DNA of 64,000 nt from CALCTE01 sp045585835 (GTDB lineage: Bacteria; Bacillota; Clostridia; Oscillospirales; CAG-272): assembly GCA_045585835.1 (NCBI GenBank), contig JAZMZG010000016.1, positions 50,346-114,345 of the forward strand, written 5' to 3'. A model generated the notes under the pieces. It worked only from the letters and a program-made list of their open reading frames with translations. It had not been told where the DNA came from and did not search any database. Both the position numbers and the translations under genes were made by a program. Positions 33,513 to 43,304 of the stretch are shown piece by piece (within the stretch, counting starts at the first letter, position 1; the number at the start of each line of letters is the position of its first letter).

Positions 33513-34841
33513 TTATTTCCTTACAAACTTTGCGATATAGAAACCGTCGGGGCATACGCCGCACGGCAAAAAGCAGGTTCCAAATCCGTCACGGTAAACG
33601 TCAAAGCTTTCGTTGTAATTGATATATTCGGGGGCAAAATCTGGGTTTTCCTCTAAAAAGCGGCTTACTACACCTTCGTTTTCGGCTTTATCGAAGGTGC
33701 AGGTGGAATACACCAACACACCGCCTTTTTTTAAGTATTTTGAGGTATTATTCAAAATATCAAGCTGTATTTCGGGAAGACGCCCGTATTCTGTGTGGCT
33801 TTTATAGCGTATCTCGGGCTTTTTCGATATAGTACCAAGACAAGAGCAAGGCACGTCGCAAAGTACTCTGTCGGCTTTGCCTATAAGCTCTCCGCTTTCG
33901 CATCTTCCGTCTAAGGCTACGGTCTTGATTATAGATATACCAAGTCTGTCGGCACCTTTTTTAATGAGAGATAGCTTATTTTCGTGAAGGTCACAGGCAA
34001 CTATCTTGCCTTCATTTCCCATATCCATAGCAATAGAAAACGTCTTTCCGCCGGGGCAAGCGCAAGCGTCTATGACCGTATGTCCGCTTTTTGCGTCAAG
34101 CGCTTTTGCCGAAAGCGCAGAGGGCTCTGATTGGACGAAATATTCACCGTTTTTAAAATGCTCCTCGTTTTCCACCGAAAAGCTTTTTTGCTTTGTTATG
34201 CATACATCGCATAGCTTTGACACCTCGCATTCCATTTCCGAGGCAAGCTTTTCGGGAGTGGTTTTAAGAGTATTCACACGAAGCGATATACCTTTATCCG
34301 CACCGAGCAGTGCGCACAAAATATCTTCCGCTTTCTTTTCGCCGTATTGCGATATAATAAGCTCTACCGTTTCCTTTAAAACGGAGTATTTGATGGATAG
34401 ATATTCGGACTTGGAAAGCGTTTTTTTCGCATTTTCAAAAAAGCCTGCAAGGTCTGTTTTCGCTATATTGCGAAGCACGCCGTTTACATATCCCATGGCA
34501 CCTTTGCCGAAACGCTTTGCAAGATTTACGCTTTCGTTGACTGCGGCGCTTTGCGGTATCTTATCAAGAAAATGGAGCTGATATGCTCCAATGCGTAAAA
34601 TGGCTTTTATTTCCGCATCGAGCGTTTCAAGCTTTCTTGTTGACTGTGCCTCTATCAAAGCGTCGAGCGTATAAAGGCGCTCCAACACGCCGTATACGAT
34701 ACGGCTGTAAAGTCCCTTTTCCGCACCCTCAAGAGCATATTTTTTAATCGTTGAATCAAGCTCTATATTTGAATATCTGCCGTCTTTTTCTATTTTTACA
34801 AGTGATATAACGGCAGCACGTCTTGCACTTATTTTTTCCAT
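33513..34841 (-). CDS. rsmB: 16S rRNA cytosine(967)-C5-methyltransferase
   Basis: 442 residues: N-terminal NusB-like RNA-binding domain (about 1-130, with IVYGVLERLYTLDALIE and NESVNLAKRFG) and a C-terminal SAM methyltransferase. Motif I DACACPGGKTFSIAMDM, catalytic-loop DVPCSCLGTI and the second cysteine YSTCTF are all intact. It sits between the zinc peptidase and rlmN in the priA-fmt operon, a common arrangement in Bacillota. Confidence 0.95.
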   Translation of the reverse strand: MEKISARRAAVISLVKIEKDGRYSNIELDSTIKKYALEGAEKGLYSRIVYGVLERLYTLDALIEAQSTRKLETLDAEIKAILRIGAYQLHFLDKIPQSAAVNESVNLAKRFGKGAMGYVNGVLRNIAKTDLAGFFENAKKTLSKSEYLSIKYSVLKETVELIISQYGEKKAEDILCALLGADKGISLRVNTLKTTPEKLASEMECEVSKLCDVCITKQKSFSVENEEHFKNGEYFVQSEPSALSAKALDAKSGHTVIDACACPGGKTFSIAMDMGNEGKIVACDLHENKLSLIKKGADRLGISIIKTVALDGRCESGELIGKADRVLCDVPCSCLGTISKKPEIRYKSHTEYGRLPEIQLDILNNTSKYLKKGGVLVYSTCTFDKAENEGVVSRFLEENPDFAPEYINYNESFDVYRDGFGTCFLPCGVCPDGFYIAKFVRK

Positions 34842-34845
34842 TTAA

Positions 34846-35529
34846 CTAATCTCTGCGGTTGCCGACTATCATCACAAAGCGAAGTAGGTTTGCAAGCGAT
34901 ACCGCAAGCGCGGCAACATAGGTCATAGCCGCAGCAGTAAGCACCTTTCTTGCACCCTTCGCTTCGTCGCCGTAAAGGATATTTTGCTCGTTTATAATGC
35001 TCATCGCACGTCGGGAAGCGTTAAACTCAACGGGCAAGGTTACAAGCTGAAATACCGTAGCCACCGCAAAAGCGGCGATGCCGATATATGCAAGTTGAAA
35101 AAAGTTTAAGACGATACCCAAAATTATAAGCGGAACAGAGAGCTGTGACGCTATATTGCATACGGGCACAAGCGCCATTCTAAGTTTAATTGGCGCATAG
35201 CTTTGTGCGTATTGAAGTGCATGGCCCGCTTCGTGACAGGCAATACCGACTGCGGCAACGGAGCTTGAGGAATATACGCCGTCAGAAAGCCTTATGACGT
35301 TTGCCTTGGGGTCATAGTGGTCTGTTAAGTTTCCCGAAATACGCTCGACTCTTACGTCTGTAACTCCTCGTGAGCGAAGAAGCATCTCTGCTGCCTGCGC
35401 ACCGGTTATACGGCGTGCGCCCATTAGCTTTGAGTATTTCTTGTATGAGCTTTGTACCATTCCCTGCGCTATGAGGGAAAGGATAAGCATGGGGACAACG
35501 AAAATCAAATAGTAATAATCAAAATACAT
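34846..35529 (-). CDS. membrane zinc metallopeptidase (YugP type)
   Basis: 227 residues. The N-terminal hydrophobic segment is at about 8-25, the zinc motif HEAGH at 99-103, and a further membrane stretch follows at about 125-165. Matches the neutral zinc metallopeptidase family (YugP/Zn_peptidase_2); natural substrates are not established. It is usually found with fmt and rsmB in clostridial genomes, as here; it lies 4 bases before rsmB and 7 after fmt. Confidence 0.9.
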   Translation of the reverse strand: MYFDYYYLIFVVPMLILSLIAQGMVQSSYKKYSKLMGARRITGAQAAEMLLRSRGVTDVRVERISGNLTDHYDPKANVIRLSDGVYSSSSVAAVGIACHEAGHALQYAQSYAPIKLRMALVPVCNIASQLSVPLIILGIVLNFFQLAYIGIAAFAVATVFQLVTLPVEFNASRRAMSIINEQNILYGDEAKGARKVLTAAAMTYVAALAVSLANLLRFVMIVGNRRD

Positions 35530-35536
35530 ATTTTAT

Positions 35537-36466
35537 CTACTCCACAGTTGAATCGGTCGTGATCTTGTTTCCGCAAAGGAATGCACTGACCGGCATACGC
35601 TTTCCGCCTACGACGCAAAGCTCGGTTATCTTTACCGCACCGTCTGCGGTCTTTACGGAAAACGATTTTTTGTCGACGTCTATAATACGTCCGCACTCTG
35701 CCTCAAAATCGGTTTTAATTGGCTGGGCGGCGTATACCTTTACGGGTTTATTGTCAAGTATAAAGTTTGCCGCAGGTGCGGGAAGCATACAGTTTATCTT
35801 GCGCATAACGAGCTTCGTGGGAAGTGAAAAATCCAAAGCCTCGTCCTCTCTCGTTATTTTTGCGGCGTGAGTTGCAAGAGAATCTTCTTGCTTTATGGGT
35901 GCAATATTTCCGCTTTCAATAAGCTCCAATGTCTTTATGAGAAGCTCTGCGCCCATATCGCCGAGCCGTGCATAAAGCTCATCTAAATTTTCGTCATCTT
36001 TTATTTTCGTGCTTGCTTTAAGGAGCATATCGCCCGTATCCATACCCTCGTCCATATACATTGTGGTAACTCCCGTTTCGCAAACGCCGTCGAGCATAGC
36101 TCTTTGTATGGGAGCCGCACCTCTGTAGGCGGGAAGCAGTGAGCCGTGTACGTTTACACATTTATATCGCGGAAAGTCAAGCACGTATTTCGGAAGTATT
36201 TTTCCGTATGCCACCACAACGCATATCTCGGGTGCAAGCTTTACAAGAAGCTCTGCAAACTCGTTGCTTTTAAGCGTTGCGGGTTGGTAAACGTCAAGCC
36301 CCTTTTCAAGCGCAAATTCTTTTACGGGTGAGGGCGTGAGTATGCGTTTTCTGCCGACGGGCTTATCGGGTTGGGTTACTACACCGCATATTTCGTGCCC
36401 GGCATTTATAAGCGCTTCAAGACTTCTCTTTGCAAAGTCGGGAGTGCCCATAAAAAGTATTTTCAT
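35537..36466 (-). CDS. fmt: methionyl-tRNA formyltransferase
   Basis: Formylates the initiator Met-tRNA with 10-formyl-THF. 309 residues, standard. MKILFMGTPDFAKRSLEAL opens the Rossmann domain; the folate/active-site segment VNVHGSLLPAYRGAAPIQ is intact; the C-terminal domain includes FILDNKPVKVYAA. It follows def by 3 bases; the def-fmt pairing is functionally coherent. Confidence 0.96.
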   Translation of the reverse strand: MKILFMGTPDFAKRSLEALINAGHEICGVVTQPDKPVGRKRILTPSPVKEFALEKGLDVYQPATLKSNEFAELLVKLAPEICVVVAYGKILPKYVLDFPRYKCVNVHGSLLPAYRGAAPIQRAMLDGVCETGVTTMYMDEGMDTGDMLLKASTKIKDDENLDELYARLGDMGAELLIKTLELIESGNIAPIKQEDSLATHAAKITREDEALDFSLPTKLVMRKINCMLPAPAANFILDNKPVKVYAAQPIKTDFEAECGRIIDVDKKSFSVKTADGAVKITELCVVGGKRMPVSAFLCGNKITTDSTVE

Positions 36467-36469
36467 AAA

Positions 36470-36946
36470 TCAACCCTCTCTTAAACTGCTTTCGGGTACC
36501 ATTTCAACGCAAACATCCAAGAAGAGCTTTCCGTCAAGATGGTCTATCTCGTGGCAAAATGCTCTTGCAAGCAAGTCTTCGCCCTCATATTCCACACGTT
36601 TGCCTTCTCTGTTTACGGCTCTCACCTTAACCTTATAGGGACGCTTTGTTATACCCCACTCGTGAGGGCAGGAAAGGCAACCCTCAAGCTCCTGTTGCTC
36701 TCCCTCCGTGTAGATTATCTCGGGGTTGATAAGCTCGATAGGCTCATCGCTCGGGTCGAGCATAATGATACATATTCTTTTCAAAACGCCGACTTGGGGT
36801 GCGGCAAGGCCGACACCGCCGACTTTTATAAGCGTTTGGCGCATATCGTCAAGAAGCGTCGTTATACGGGGGGTGATTCCCGTGACCTCTCTTGATTTTT
36901 TTCTTAAAACCTCGTCGCCTTTTTGTACAATTTTTAAAATAGCCAT
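36470..36946 (-). CDS. def: peptide deformylase
   Basis: Removes the formyl group from new proteins. 158 residues. The three metal/active-site motifs are intact: GVGLAAPQ (44-51), EGCLS (88-92) and HEIDH (132-136). The start ATG at 36946 has an AGGAT(A/T) site; it lies between priA and fmt, the usual order. Confidence 0.96.
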   Translation of the reverse strand: MAILKIVQKGDEVLRKKSREVTGITPRITTLLDDMRQTLIKVGGVGLAAPQVGVLKRICIIMLDPSDEPIELINPEIIYTEGEQQELEGCLSCPHEWGITKRPYKVKVRAVNREGKRVEYEGEDLLARAFCHEIDHLDGKLFLDVCVEMVPESSLREG

Positions 36947-36961
36947 TGTAATATCCTCATT

Positions 36962-39427
36962 TTACACGTTCGATGGGCACATATCCGCATTTATGTTAAC
37001 GGTTTTGTATGAAGCGGAAGAGAAGCTCTTGAGTGCTTCACTGATAAGTTCCCTCGTACGTTTGTTATTTTTACACTTTAATATTAATTTCATTCTGTAA
37101 GAATTATTCAGCTTGTAGATTCCCGCTTCAAAGGGACCGAACAAAATAAATCTCACGTCCGAATATTTTTCTTTTTGCAGTTCTTCGATAAGCTTTTTGA
37201 AAGCACTTGCACCAAGCATCAAGTCGTGCTCCGATGCAGAATAAAGATTTACAAGCAAGAAATCGCAGAATGGGGGAAAGAGCATTTCTTTTCTTAAAGC
37301 TATCTCGTTTTTATAAAAGCCCTCGTAGTCTTGATTTGCCGCATAGTTTATAACTGCGTTTTTCGGCGAATAGGTCTGTATTATCGCAAGCCCCTTCTTG
37401 TTTGCTCTGCCTGCTCGCCCCGCACACTGCGTTATAAGCGAGAAAGTGCGCTCGTTTGCTCTGTAATCGTCGCTGTGAAGCGACATATCCGCAGAGAGTA
37501 TACCCACGAGGGTGACGTCGCGAAAATCGTGTCCCTTCGTGACCATTTGAGTGCCGACAAGTATATCCTTGCCGCTTGAAAAACTGTCGATTATCTTTTT
37601 ATGCGACATTTTGCCGACGGTAGTATCCGCATCCATACGTATATAGCTCATTTCGGGCAAAGTGTTTTCGAGTTCATCTTCTATTTTTTGCGTACCCAGC
37701 CCAAAGTATTTAAGGTTCTCTTTTTGACAAGAGGGGCATTTTGCGGGCGGGGTGACGGTATATCCGCAATAGTGGCACATAAGCTTTTCCGAAACGCCGC
37801 CGCTTTTATAGTGCTTTTTGTGCAGAGTTAAGCTCACACTGCAGTTTGGGCACATAACCGTCTGTCCGCAATCTCGGCAGCTCATAAATACGTGAAAACC
37901 GCGTCTGTTTAAAAAAAGTACGCTTTTTTCGCCTCTCTTTTTTCTTGCCGCAAGCTCCGCTATAAGCTGTTTTGAAAGTATATCGCTTGCGCCGTAGCCG
38001 TTATAGCGCATATCCGCTATCATCGTGTCGGGGAGCACCGCATCGCCGTAACGCTCGGTGAGCTTTACAAGCGTATAGTCGCCCTTTTCGGCTTTATAGT
38101 AGCTTTCCACAGAGGGCGTTGCCGATGCAAGTAAGAGCATGGCGTTATTGTATCCGCAACGGAATCTTGCAATATCTCTTGCGTGATATTTCGGAGCAAT
38201 ATCGGATTTATAGGAATCCTCTTGCTCCTCGTCGATTATTACAAGACCGAGATTTTTCGTTGGGGCGAATATCGCAGAGCGTGTTCCGATTATCAGGTCT
38301 ACGTCGCCTCGGTCTACAGCTTTCCACGCATCGTGCCTTTCGCCCATGGAAAGACCGGAGTGGAATACTGCGACACGATTTTTGTAGTAGCTTACGAATA
38401 TTTTTACGGCTTGCGGGGTCAAAGCTATCTCGGGAAGAAGCATAATTACTTGCTTACCGCTTTCGATGACCTTGTCGATGAGCTTTTTCATAACCATCGT
38501 CTTGCCGCTTCCGGTTATGCCGAAAAGCAGCGCCGCCTTCGCTTCATTACTTGAAAAGAGCGAATTGAGTTTATCGTACGCCTCTTGCTGTGCCTTTGAT
38601 AAGGAAAGCTCGGGAGGCGTTTTCTCGTCTTCATAAAGGGAGGAGAAGGGATTTCGCATAACCTCTCTTTTTTCGGATTTGATATATCCGTGCCGTTTCA
38701 TCGTGTTTATTACCGATGCCGTAACGGGAAGCTTCGTCAGTATATCGCTTTTTGTAAGCTCTCCGTATTCGGCAAGATATTCCGCAAGTAGAATTTGCTT
38801 TTGCGTCAAGCTTGTATCTTGCGGTGAAAAACCGTCGGCAAGGCTTATGTAGGTTTCAAACTTATCTTTGCTTTTTGCGTTTTTAAGAGGCACCTTGCGT
38901 ACGATTCCGAGCTTTACGAGAGCGTTTACCGCCTCTTTTGCATCTTCGCCGAATTCCGCCTCAAGCATACTGTCAGTGATACAGCTTGCCTGCGATATAA
39001 ACGAAAGTACCGTTTTTGTCTTATCGTTTACAAGCTTTTCGCCGCTGTTCTTTTCGACTACTTCATACATAAGCTGTGTGTGGTCTGCGGCATAAGACGG
39101 CATAACCGTTTTATATGCCGTGCCGACTGTGCAAAAGCACCTCTCGCTTACGAATTCGCAGAGCCGTAATGCTTCATCGGAAAGCGGATTTTCGGAGTTT
39201 ATCGCCTCCAAAATCAACTTTATGCGTTTTGCACTCGTTTTGTCGTGCAAAGAATGCACGAGAGCTACCATGCGCTTGTTTGATGCGCCGAACGGAACAA
39301 GTACGAGCATACCCGGCTTTATTACTTGCTTCAGCGGCTCGGGAATGGCGTAGTCGAACTGCTTATCGACAGAATAAGGGCAGTCGAGAATACTGACTTT
39401 AGCGTAATTTTTCTCCGTCATATTCAT
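36962..39427 (-). CDS. priA: primosomal protein N' (replication restart helicase)
   Basis: 821 residues. N-terminal 3'-DNA-binding domain, superfamily 2 helicase with Walker A GITGSGKTMVMKK and the Walker B variant IIDEEQEDSYKS, the Cys-rich zinc insert (CRDCGQTVMCPNC ... CHYCGYTVTPPAKCPSC) and helicase C-terminal motifs (GTQMVTKGHDF, QCAGRAGR). It restarts collapsed forks. Start at 39427; the ATG two codons later (39421) is an alternative. Confidence 0.95.
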   Translation of the reverse strand: MNMTEKNYAKVSILDCPYSVDKQFDYAIPEPLKQVIKPGMLVLVPFGASNKRMVALVHSLHDKTSAKRIKLILEAINSENPLSDEALRLCEFVSERCFCTVGTAYKTVMPSYAADHTQLMYEVVEKNSGEKLVNDKTKTVLSFISQASCITDSMLEAEFGEDAKEAVNALVKLGIVRKVPLKNAKSKDKFETYISLADGFSPQDTSLTQKQILLAEYLAEYGELTKSDILTKLPVTASVINTMKRHGYIKSEKREVMRNPFSSLYEDEKTPPELSLSKAQQEAYDKLNSLFSSNEAKAALLFGITGSGKTMVMKKLIDKVIESGKQVIMLLPEIALTPQAVKIFVSYYKNRVAVFHSGLSMGERHDAWKAVDRGDVDLIIGTRSAIFAPTKNLGLVIIDEEQEDSYKSDIAPKYHARDIARFRCGYNNAMLLLASATPSVESYYKAEKGDYTLVKLTERYGDAVLPDTMIADMRYNGYGASDILSKQLIAELAARKKRGEKSVLFLNRRGFHVFMSCRDCGQTVMCPNCSVSLTLHKKHYKSGGVSEKLMCHYCGYTVTPPAKCPSCQKENLKYFGLGTQKIEDELENTLPEMSYIRMDADTTVGKMSHKKIIDSFSSGKDILVGTQMVTKGHDFRDVTLVGILSADMSLHSDDYRANERTFSLITQCAGRAGRANKKGLAIIQTYSPKNAVINYAANQDYEGFYKNEIALRKEMLFPPFCDFLLVNLYSASEHDLMLGASAFKKLIEELQKEKYSDVRFILFGPFEAGIYKLNNSYRMKLILKCKNNKRTRELISEALKSFSSASYKTVNINADMCPSNV

Positions 39428-39455
39428 ATCTCGCCGCCCTTTCTTGTTTATATTT

Positions 39456-39671
39456 TTACTGTACTATTTTGTATTCGCCCTCTGCGAGCTTTTCCAAAGC
39501 TACTTCGACCATATTTTGATCAACGAGCTTTGCCTTTTTTTCGGGGTATGCGTCATACGCACCGCTTGTATATTTTTCGTTTAGGTCTCTTGCCGTTTTA
39601 GCCGCCGCAATAGCGATCTTGTATCTGTTTACCTTGTTGTTTTGTGTGAGCTGTTCGATGGAAGGCTTCAT
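39456..39671 (-). CDS. rpoZ: RNA polymerase omega subunit
   Basis: 71 residues. The conserved core NRYKIAIAAAKTARDLNEK corresponds to the omega signature (Y-x-L-V-x-x-A-A-K-R-A-R), and the acidic tail VEVALEKLAEGEY is typical. It stabilises the beta' subunit. The start ATG at 39671 follows AAAGGAGAAC. Position directly before priA is the usual rpoZ-priA-def-fmt order; a gmk gene is absent and dnaJ precedes it instead. Confidence 0.85.
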   Translation of the reverse strand: MKPSIEQLTQNNKVNRYKIAIAAAKTARDLNEKYTSGAYDAYPEKKAKLVDQNMVEVALEKLAEGEYKIVQ

Positions 39672-39683
39672 AAGTGTTCTCCT

Positions 39684-40802
39684 TTATTTTTTAAATTTAT
39701 CGAAAATTCCGCGTTTCTTTTCAAGGCTTTCGCCGAATTCTTTAAGTATTCTCTTTTGTTCGGAGTTGAGCGACTTGGGTATCTCTACTATAACTCTGAA
39801 AAGAAGGTCGCCCTTGTTTTTTGAATGTATTACGGGGATTCCCTTTCCTTTTATCGTAAAGAGAGTTCCGCTTTGCGTACCCTCGGGTATAGTAAATTTG
39901 ACGGGCTCTTCAAGCGTAGGTACTTCTATTTCTGCACCGAGGGCGGCTTCTACTACGTTTAAAGTCATCTCACAATAGAGATTATAGCCGTCACGCTCGA
40001 ATATCTTATGCGGCTTTACCGAAGCGACTATTATAAGGTCGCCGGAGGGTCCGCCGTTTTCACCCGCATTACCTTGAGAGCGAAGCACCACTCTTTGACC
40101 GTCGTCGATTCCCGCCGGGATATCTACCTGCAATCTCTTGGTTTTTCTTATTCGTCCGTTACCCTTGCAGCTTTGGCAAGGCTGTTCGATTATTTTACCC
40201 GTACCTCGGCAAGTGTCGCATACCTTAGTGGTTTGGAACATACCGAACGCCGTTCTTTGCGATACCTTTACCTGACCTGTGCCTCGACAAGCGGAGCAGG
40301 TCTTGGGGTTTGTGCCCTTTGCCGCACCCGTGCCGTGACATTCTTCGCAGCTTGCTATCTGCTGATAGCTTATTTCTTTCGTACAGCCGAAAGCGGCTTC
40401 CTCAAAAGTAAGTGTGATACGCTGTGCTATATTGTCACCTTGTATTGGAGCGTTAGGCCTTGACTGTGTTCTTCCGCCGCCGAATATATCACCGAATATA
40501 TCACCGAAATCAAAGCCGCCGAATCCGCCAAATCCTCCGAATCCGCCGCCTGCGCCCGCAGCGTAGCTCGGGTCTACGCCCGCATGACCGTAGGCATCGT
40601 ATTTGGCTTTTTTATCGGCATCGGACAAAACCCCGTAGGCTTCGCCGACTTCTTTAAATTTCACTTCCGCTTCCTTATCACCGGGATTTACGTCGGGGTG
40701 ATACTTTTTGGCAAGGGTTCTGTAAGCCTTTTTTATCTCATCCGAGGATGCTCCTTTCGAAAGGCCGAGCACCTCGTAATAGTCCCTTTTTTCTTCTGCC
40801 AT
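39684..40802 (-). CDS. dnaJ: chaperone protein DnaJ
   Basis: 372 residues. J domain with HPD in AKKYHPDVNPGD (about 33-44), Gly/Phe-rich linker (about 75-110), four CxxCxGxG zinc repeats (CEECHGTGA, CSACRGTGQ, CDTCRGTGK, CQSCKGNGR) and C-terminal substrate domains. It stimulates DnaK ATPase. Last gene of the hrcA-grpE-dnaK-dnaJ operon; rpoZ begins 12 bases downstream with no terminator visible. Confidence 0.97.
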   Translation of the reverse strand: MAEEKRDYYEVLGLSKGASSDEIKKAYRTLAKKYHPDVNPGDKEAEVKFKEVGEAYGVLSDADKKAKYDAYGHAGVDPSYAAGAGGGFGGFGGFGGFDFGDIFGDIFGGGRTQSRPNAPIQGDNIAQRITLTFEEAAFGCTKEISYQQIASCEECHGTGAAKGTNPKTCSACRGTGQVKVSQRTAFGMFQTTKVCDTCRGTGKIIEQPCQSCKGNGRIRKTKRLQVDIPAGIDDGQRVVLRSQGNAGENGGPSGDLIIVASVKPHKIFERDGYNLYCEMTLNVVEAALGAEIEVPTLEEPVKFTIPEGTQSGTLFTIKGKGIPVIHSKNKGDLLFRVIVEIPKSLNSEQKRILKEFGESLEKKRGIFDKFKK

Positions 40803-40824
40803 AATTTCCTCTCAAAGCACCCGT

Positions 40825-40853
40825 AGGGAATGAGCGTTTTTTGCTCATTCCCT
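40825..40853 (-). other. stable hairpin between dnaK and dnaJ
   Basis: Perfect 11-bp stem AGGGAATGAGC / GCTCATTCCCT with a 7-base loop in the 64-base intergenic gap. On the transcribed (minus) strand there is no T run after it, so it is more likely an mRNA stability or processing element than a terminator. Confidence 0.65.
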
Positions 40854-40866
40854 CACGAAAGCTTAA

Positions 40867-42699
40867 TTATTTATTGTCGTCGGATACGTCCTTAAAGTCC
40901 GCATCATAAGCACCGCCGTTATCTGCGGGGCCTTGCTCTGCACCGGGCGCTGCGCCTTGTGCCTGAGCCTGTGCATAAAGCTTCTGTGAAAGCTCGCCGA
41001 ATACCTTTTCAAGAGCTTCGGTCTCGCTCTTCATCGCATCGTAGTTATCATTCTTGATAGCTTCTTTAACCTTTTCGAGCTGCTCTTTAACGGGAGCGGT
41101 TTCGCTCTCGGGAAGCTTATCGCCGATTTCGGAAAGTGCTTTCTCGGCTTGGAATACGATGGAATCGGCTCTGTTTTTCGTATCTGCCTTTTCCTTCGCC
41201 GCCTTATCTTCTGCTGCGTGCATCTCCGCTTCCTTTACAGCCTTTTCGATGTCTTCTTTGCTCATATTCGAGGAGGAGGTAATGGTGATGTGCTGTTCTT
41301 TTCCGGTGCCGAGGTCCTTTGCGGAAACGTTTACGATACCGTTGGCGTCGATATCGAAGGTAACTTCGATTTGAGGAACTCCTCTGGGTGCCATGGGGAT
41401 ACCGTCGAGGTTAAAGCGGCCGAGAGTGGTGTTGCCTGCCGCCATTTCTCTTTCACCCTGCAATACGTGTATCTCAACGCTGGGCTGATTGTCGGCTGCG
41501 GTGGAGAACACTTGGCTCTTCTTTACGGGGATAGTGGTATTTCTGTCAATTATTTTTGTGAATACGCCGCCGAGAGTTTCAAGACCGAGTGAGAGGGGCG
41601 TTACGTCGAGAAGGAGAAGGTCCTTAACATCGCCGCCTAAGACACCGCCTTGAATAGCCGCACCTATAGCAACGCACTCGTCGGGGTTGATGCCCTTGAA
41701 GGGCTCTTTGCCGATGAATTTCTTTACAGCTTCTTGAACTGCGGGAATTCTTGTGGAACCGCCCACAAGAAGAACTCTGTCGATCTTGTCGGGAGTAAGT
41801 CCCGCATCGGATATAGCTCTTCTTACGGGAACCATCGTAGCTTCAACGAGGTCTGCTGTCAATTCGTCAAACTTTGCTCTCGTGAGCGTAGCGTCGAAGT
41901 GCTTGGGACCTGTTGCATCAGCCGTGATAAAGGGAAGATTTACGTTTGTGCTCGTCATACCCGAAAGCTCAATTTTAGCTTTTTCGGCCGCTTCCTTGAG
42001 TCTTTGGAGCGCCATTTTATCGTTTCGAAGGTCGATTCCGTTTTCCTTTTTAAAGGTATCTGCGATCCAGTCGATAACTCTTTGGTCAAAGTCGTCGCCG
42101 CCGAGCTTGTTGTTACCTGCCGTTGCAAGTACCTCAAATACGCCGTCGGATATCTCGAGAAGCGATACGTCGAACGTGCCGCCGCCGAGGTCGAAGATGA
42201 GTATCTTCTGGTCGGTGTTTTCCTTGTCTACGCCGTAAGCAAGAGCCGCTGCGGTAGGCTCGTTTATGATACGCATAACCTCAAGACCTGCGATTTTACC
42301 TGCATCCTTCGTAGCTTGACGCTGTGCGTCGGAGAAGTATGCGGGAACGGTGATGACCGCTTTTGAAACGGTCTCGCCGAGATATGCTTCGGCATCCGCC
42401 TTGAGCTTTTGAAGTATCATTGCGGATATTTCTTGGGGCGTGTAGCTCTTTCCGTCGTATTCAACCTTGTCGGTCGAGCCCATCTTTCTCTTGATGGAGC
42501 TTACAGTACCGTCGGGGTTGGTGATAGCCTGTCTTTTTGCTACCTGTCCTACGATTCTTTCGCCGCTTTTATTAAAAGCTACTACGGAGGGAGTCGTTCT
42601 GCTTCCTTCGGGATTGGGAATTACAGTAGGCTCGCCGCCTTCGTAAACTGCAACGCATGAGTTTGTTGTACCGAGGTCGATACCAATGATTTTAGACAT
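40867..42699 (-). CDS. dnaK: chaperone protein DnaK (Hsp70)
   Basis: 610 residues. N-terminal ATPase domain with IGIDLGTTNSCVAV, IFDLGGGTFDVSLLE and VLLVGGSTRIPAVQE; beta-sandwich substrate domain (LLDVTPLSLGLETLGG); helical lid; and a Gln/Ala/Gly-rich tail (AQAQAQGAAPGAEQG) ending in acidic DVSDDNK. It lacks the extra ATPase-domain loop of Gram-negative DnaK, as expected for Bacillota. Controlled by HrcA/CIRCE at 44399. Confidence 0.98.
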   Translation of the reverse strand: MSKIIGIDLGTTNSCVAVYEGGEPTVIPNPEGSRTTPSVVAFNKSGERIVGQVAKRQAITNPDGTVSSIKRKMGSTDKVEYDGKSYTPQEISAMILQKLKADAEAYLGETVSKAVITVPAYFSDAQRQATKDAGKIAGLEVMRIINEPTAAALAYGVDKENTDQKILIFDLGGGTFDVSLLEISDGVFEVLATAGNNKLGGDDFDQRVIDWIADTFKKENGIDLRNDKMALQRLKEAAEKAKIELSGMTSTNVNLPFITADATGPKHFDATLTRAKFDELTADLVEATMVPVRRAISDAGLTPDKIDRVLLVGGSTRIPAVQEAVKKFIGKEPFKGINPDECVAIGAAIQGGVLGGDVKDLLLLDVTPLSLGLETLGGVFTKIIDRNTTIPVKKSQVFSTAADNQPSVEIHVLQGEREMAAGNTTLGRFNLDGIPMAPRGVPQIEVTFDIDANGIVNVSAKDLGTGKEQHITITSSSNMSKEDIEKAVKEAEMHAAEDKAAKEKADTKNRADSIVFQAEKALSEIGDKLPESETAPVKEQLEKVKEAIKNDNYDAMKSETEALEKVFGELSQKLYAQAQAQGAAPGAEQGPADNGGAYDADFKDVSDDNK

Positions 42700-42738
42700 A
42701 GTTTTTCTCCTTAATATATATGTGAATTTATTTTTTAC

Positions 42739-43302
42739 TTAATTTGCAACCTTGACCATAGCAAAGCGTATTACCTTGCCTTTAAGTGTATATCCGTCTT
42801 GAAGCACATCGGTTACGGTGTCCTTTTCGGCATTTCCCGAATCGTCTATCATAACCGCATTGTGAAAATTAGGGTCAAATGGTAGATTCAGTGCGGGTAT
42901 TTCTTCAACGCCGAGCTTTGCAAAGCATTCTTCAAGCTGTTTCATAATAAGAGCCGTGCCCTCGCCCTGCCCGTCGAAACTCTTTGCTCTCTTTAAGTTA
43001 TCCATAACGGGTAAAAGTGTTTTTACCGCATCACAATAAGCGTCGGTGTAAGCATCTTCCTTTTCCTTTACCGCACGTTTTCTGAAATTATCGTATTCAG
43101 CGGCGATACGTAGCATTCTGTCCGTAGCCTCTTTAGCCTTTTCTTCGGCTTCTTCGGCGCACTTTTTTGCTTCTTCCGCTTCCTTACAAGCCGCTTCAGC
43201 CGCCTTTTTTGCTTCTTCCGCCGATTTTTTAAAAGCGTTAAGCTTATCGTCGGATTTTTTTGCGGTGCTTGTTTCTTTTATTTCGTTTTCGTTCTTTTTC
43301 AT
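42739..43302 (-). CDS. grpE: nucleotide exchange factor GrpE
   Basis: 187 residues. A long, very Ala/Glu/Lys-rich coiled-coil arm (about 20-65, EAKKAAEAACKEAEEAKK) precedes the standard GrpE core: RIAAEYDNFRKRAVKEKED and the C-terminal beta domain with TDVLQDGYTLKGKVIRFAMV. The N-terminal arm is more extended than usual. It lies 2 bases after hrcA and 39 before dnaK. Confidence 0.95.
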   Translation of the reverse strand: MKKNENEIKETSTAKKSDDKLNAFKKSAEEAKKAAEAACKEAEEAKKCAEEAEEKAKEATDRMLRIAAEYDNFRKRAVKEKEDAYTDAYCDAVKTLLPVMDNLKRAKSFDGQGEGTALIMKQLEECFAKLGVEEIPALNLPFDPNFHNAVMIDDSGNAEKDTVTDVLQDGYTLKGKVIRFAMVKVAN

Positions 43303-43304
43303 AG

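Noticed and set aside
41650..42366. 238-residue plus-strand open frame inside dnaK
   Set aside because: Complementary frame of a highly conserved gene; long antisense frames are common in dnaK.
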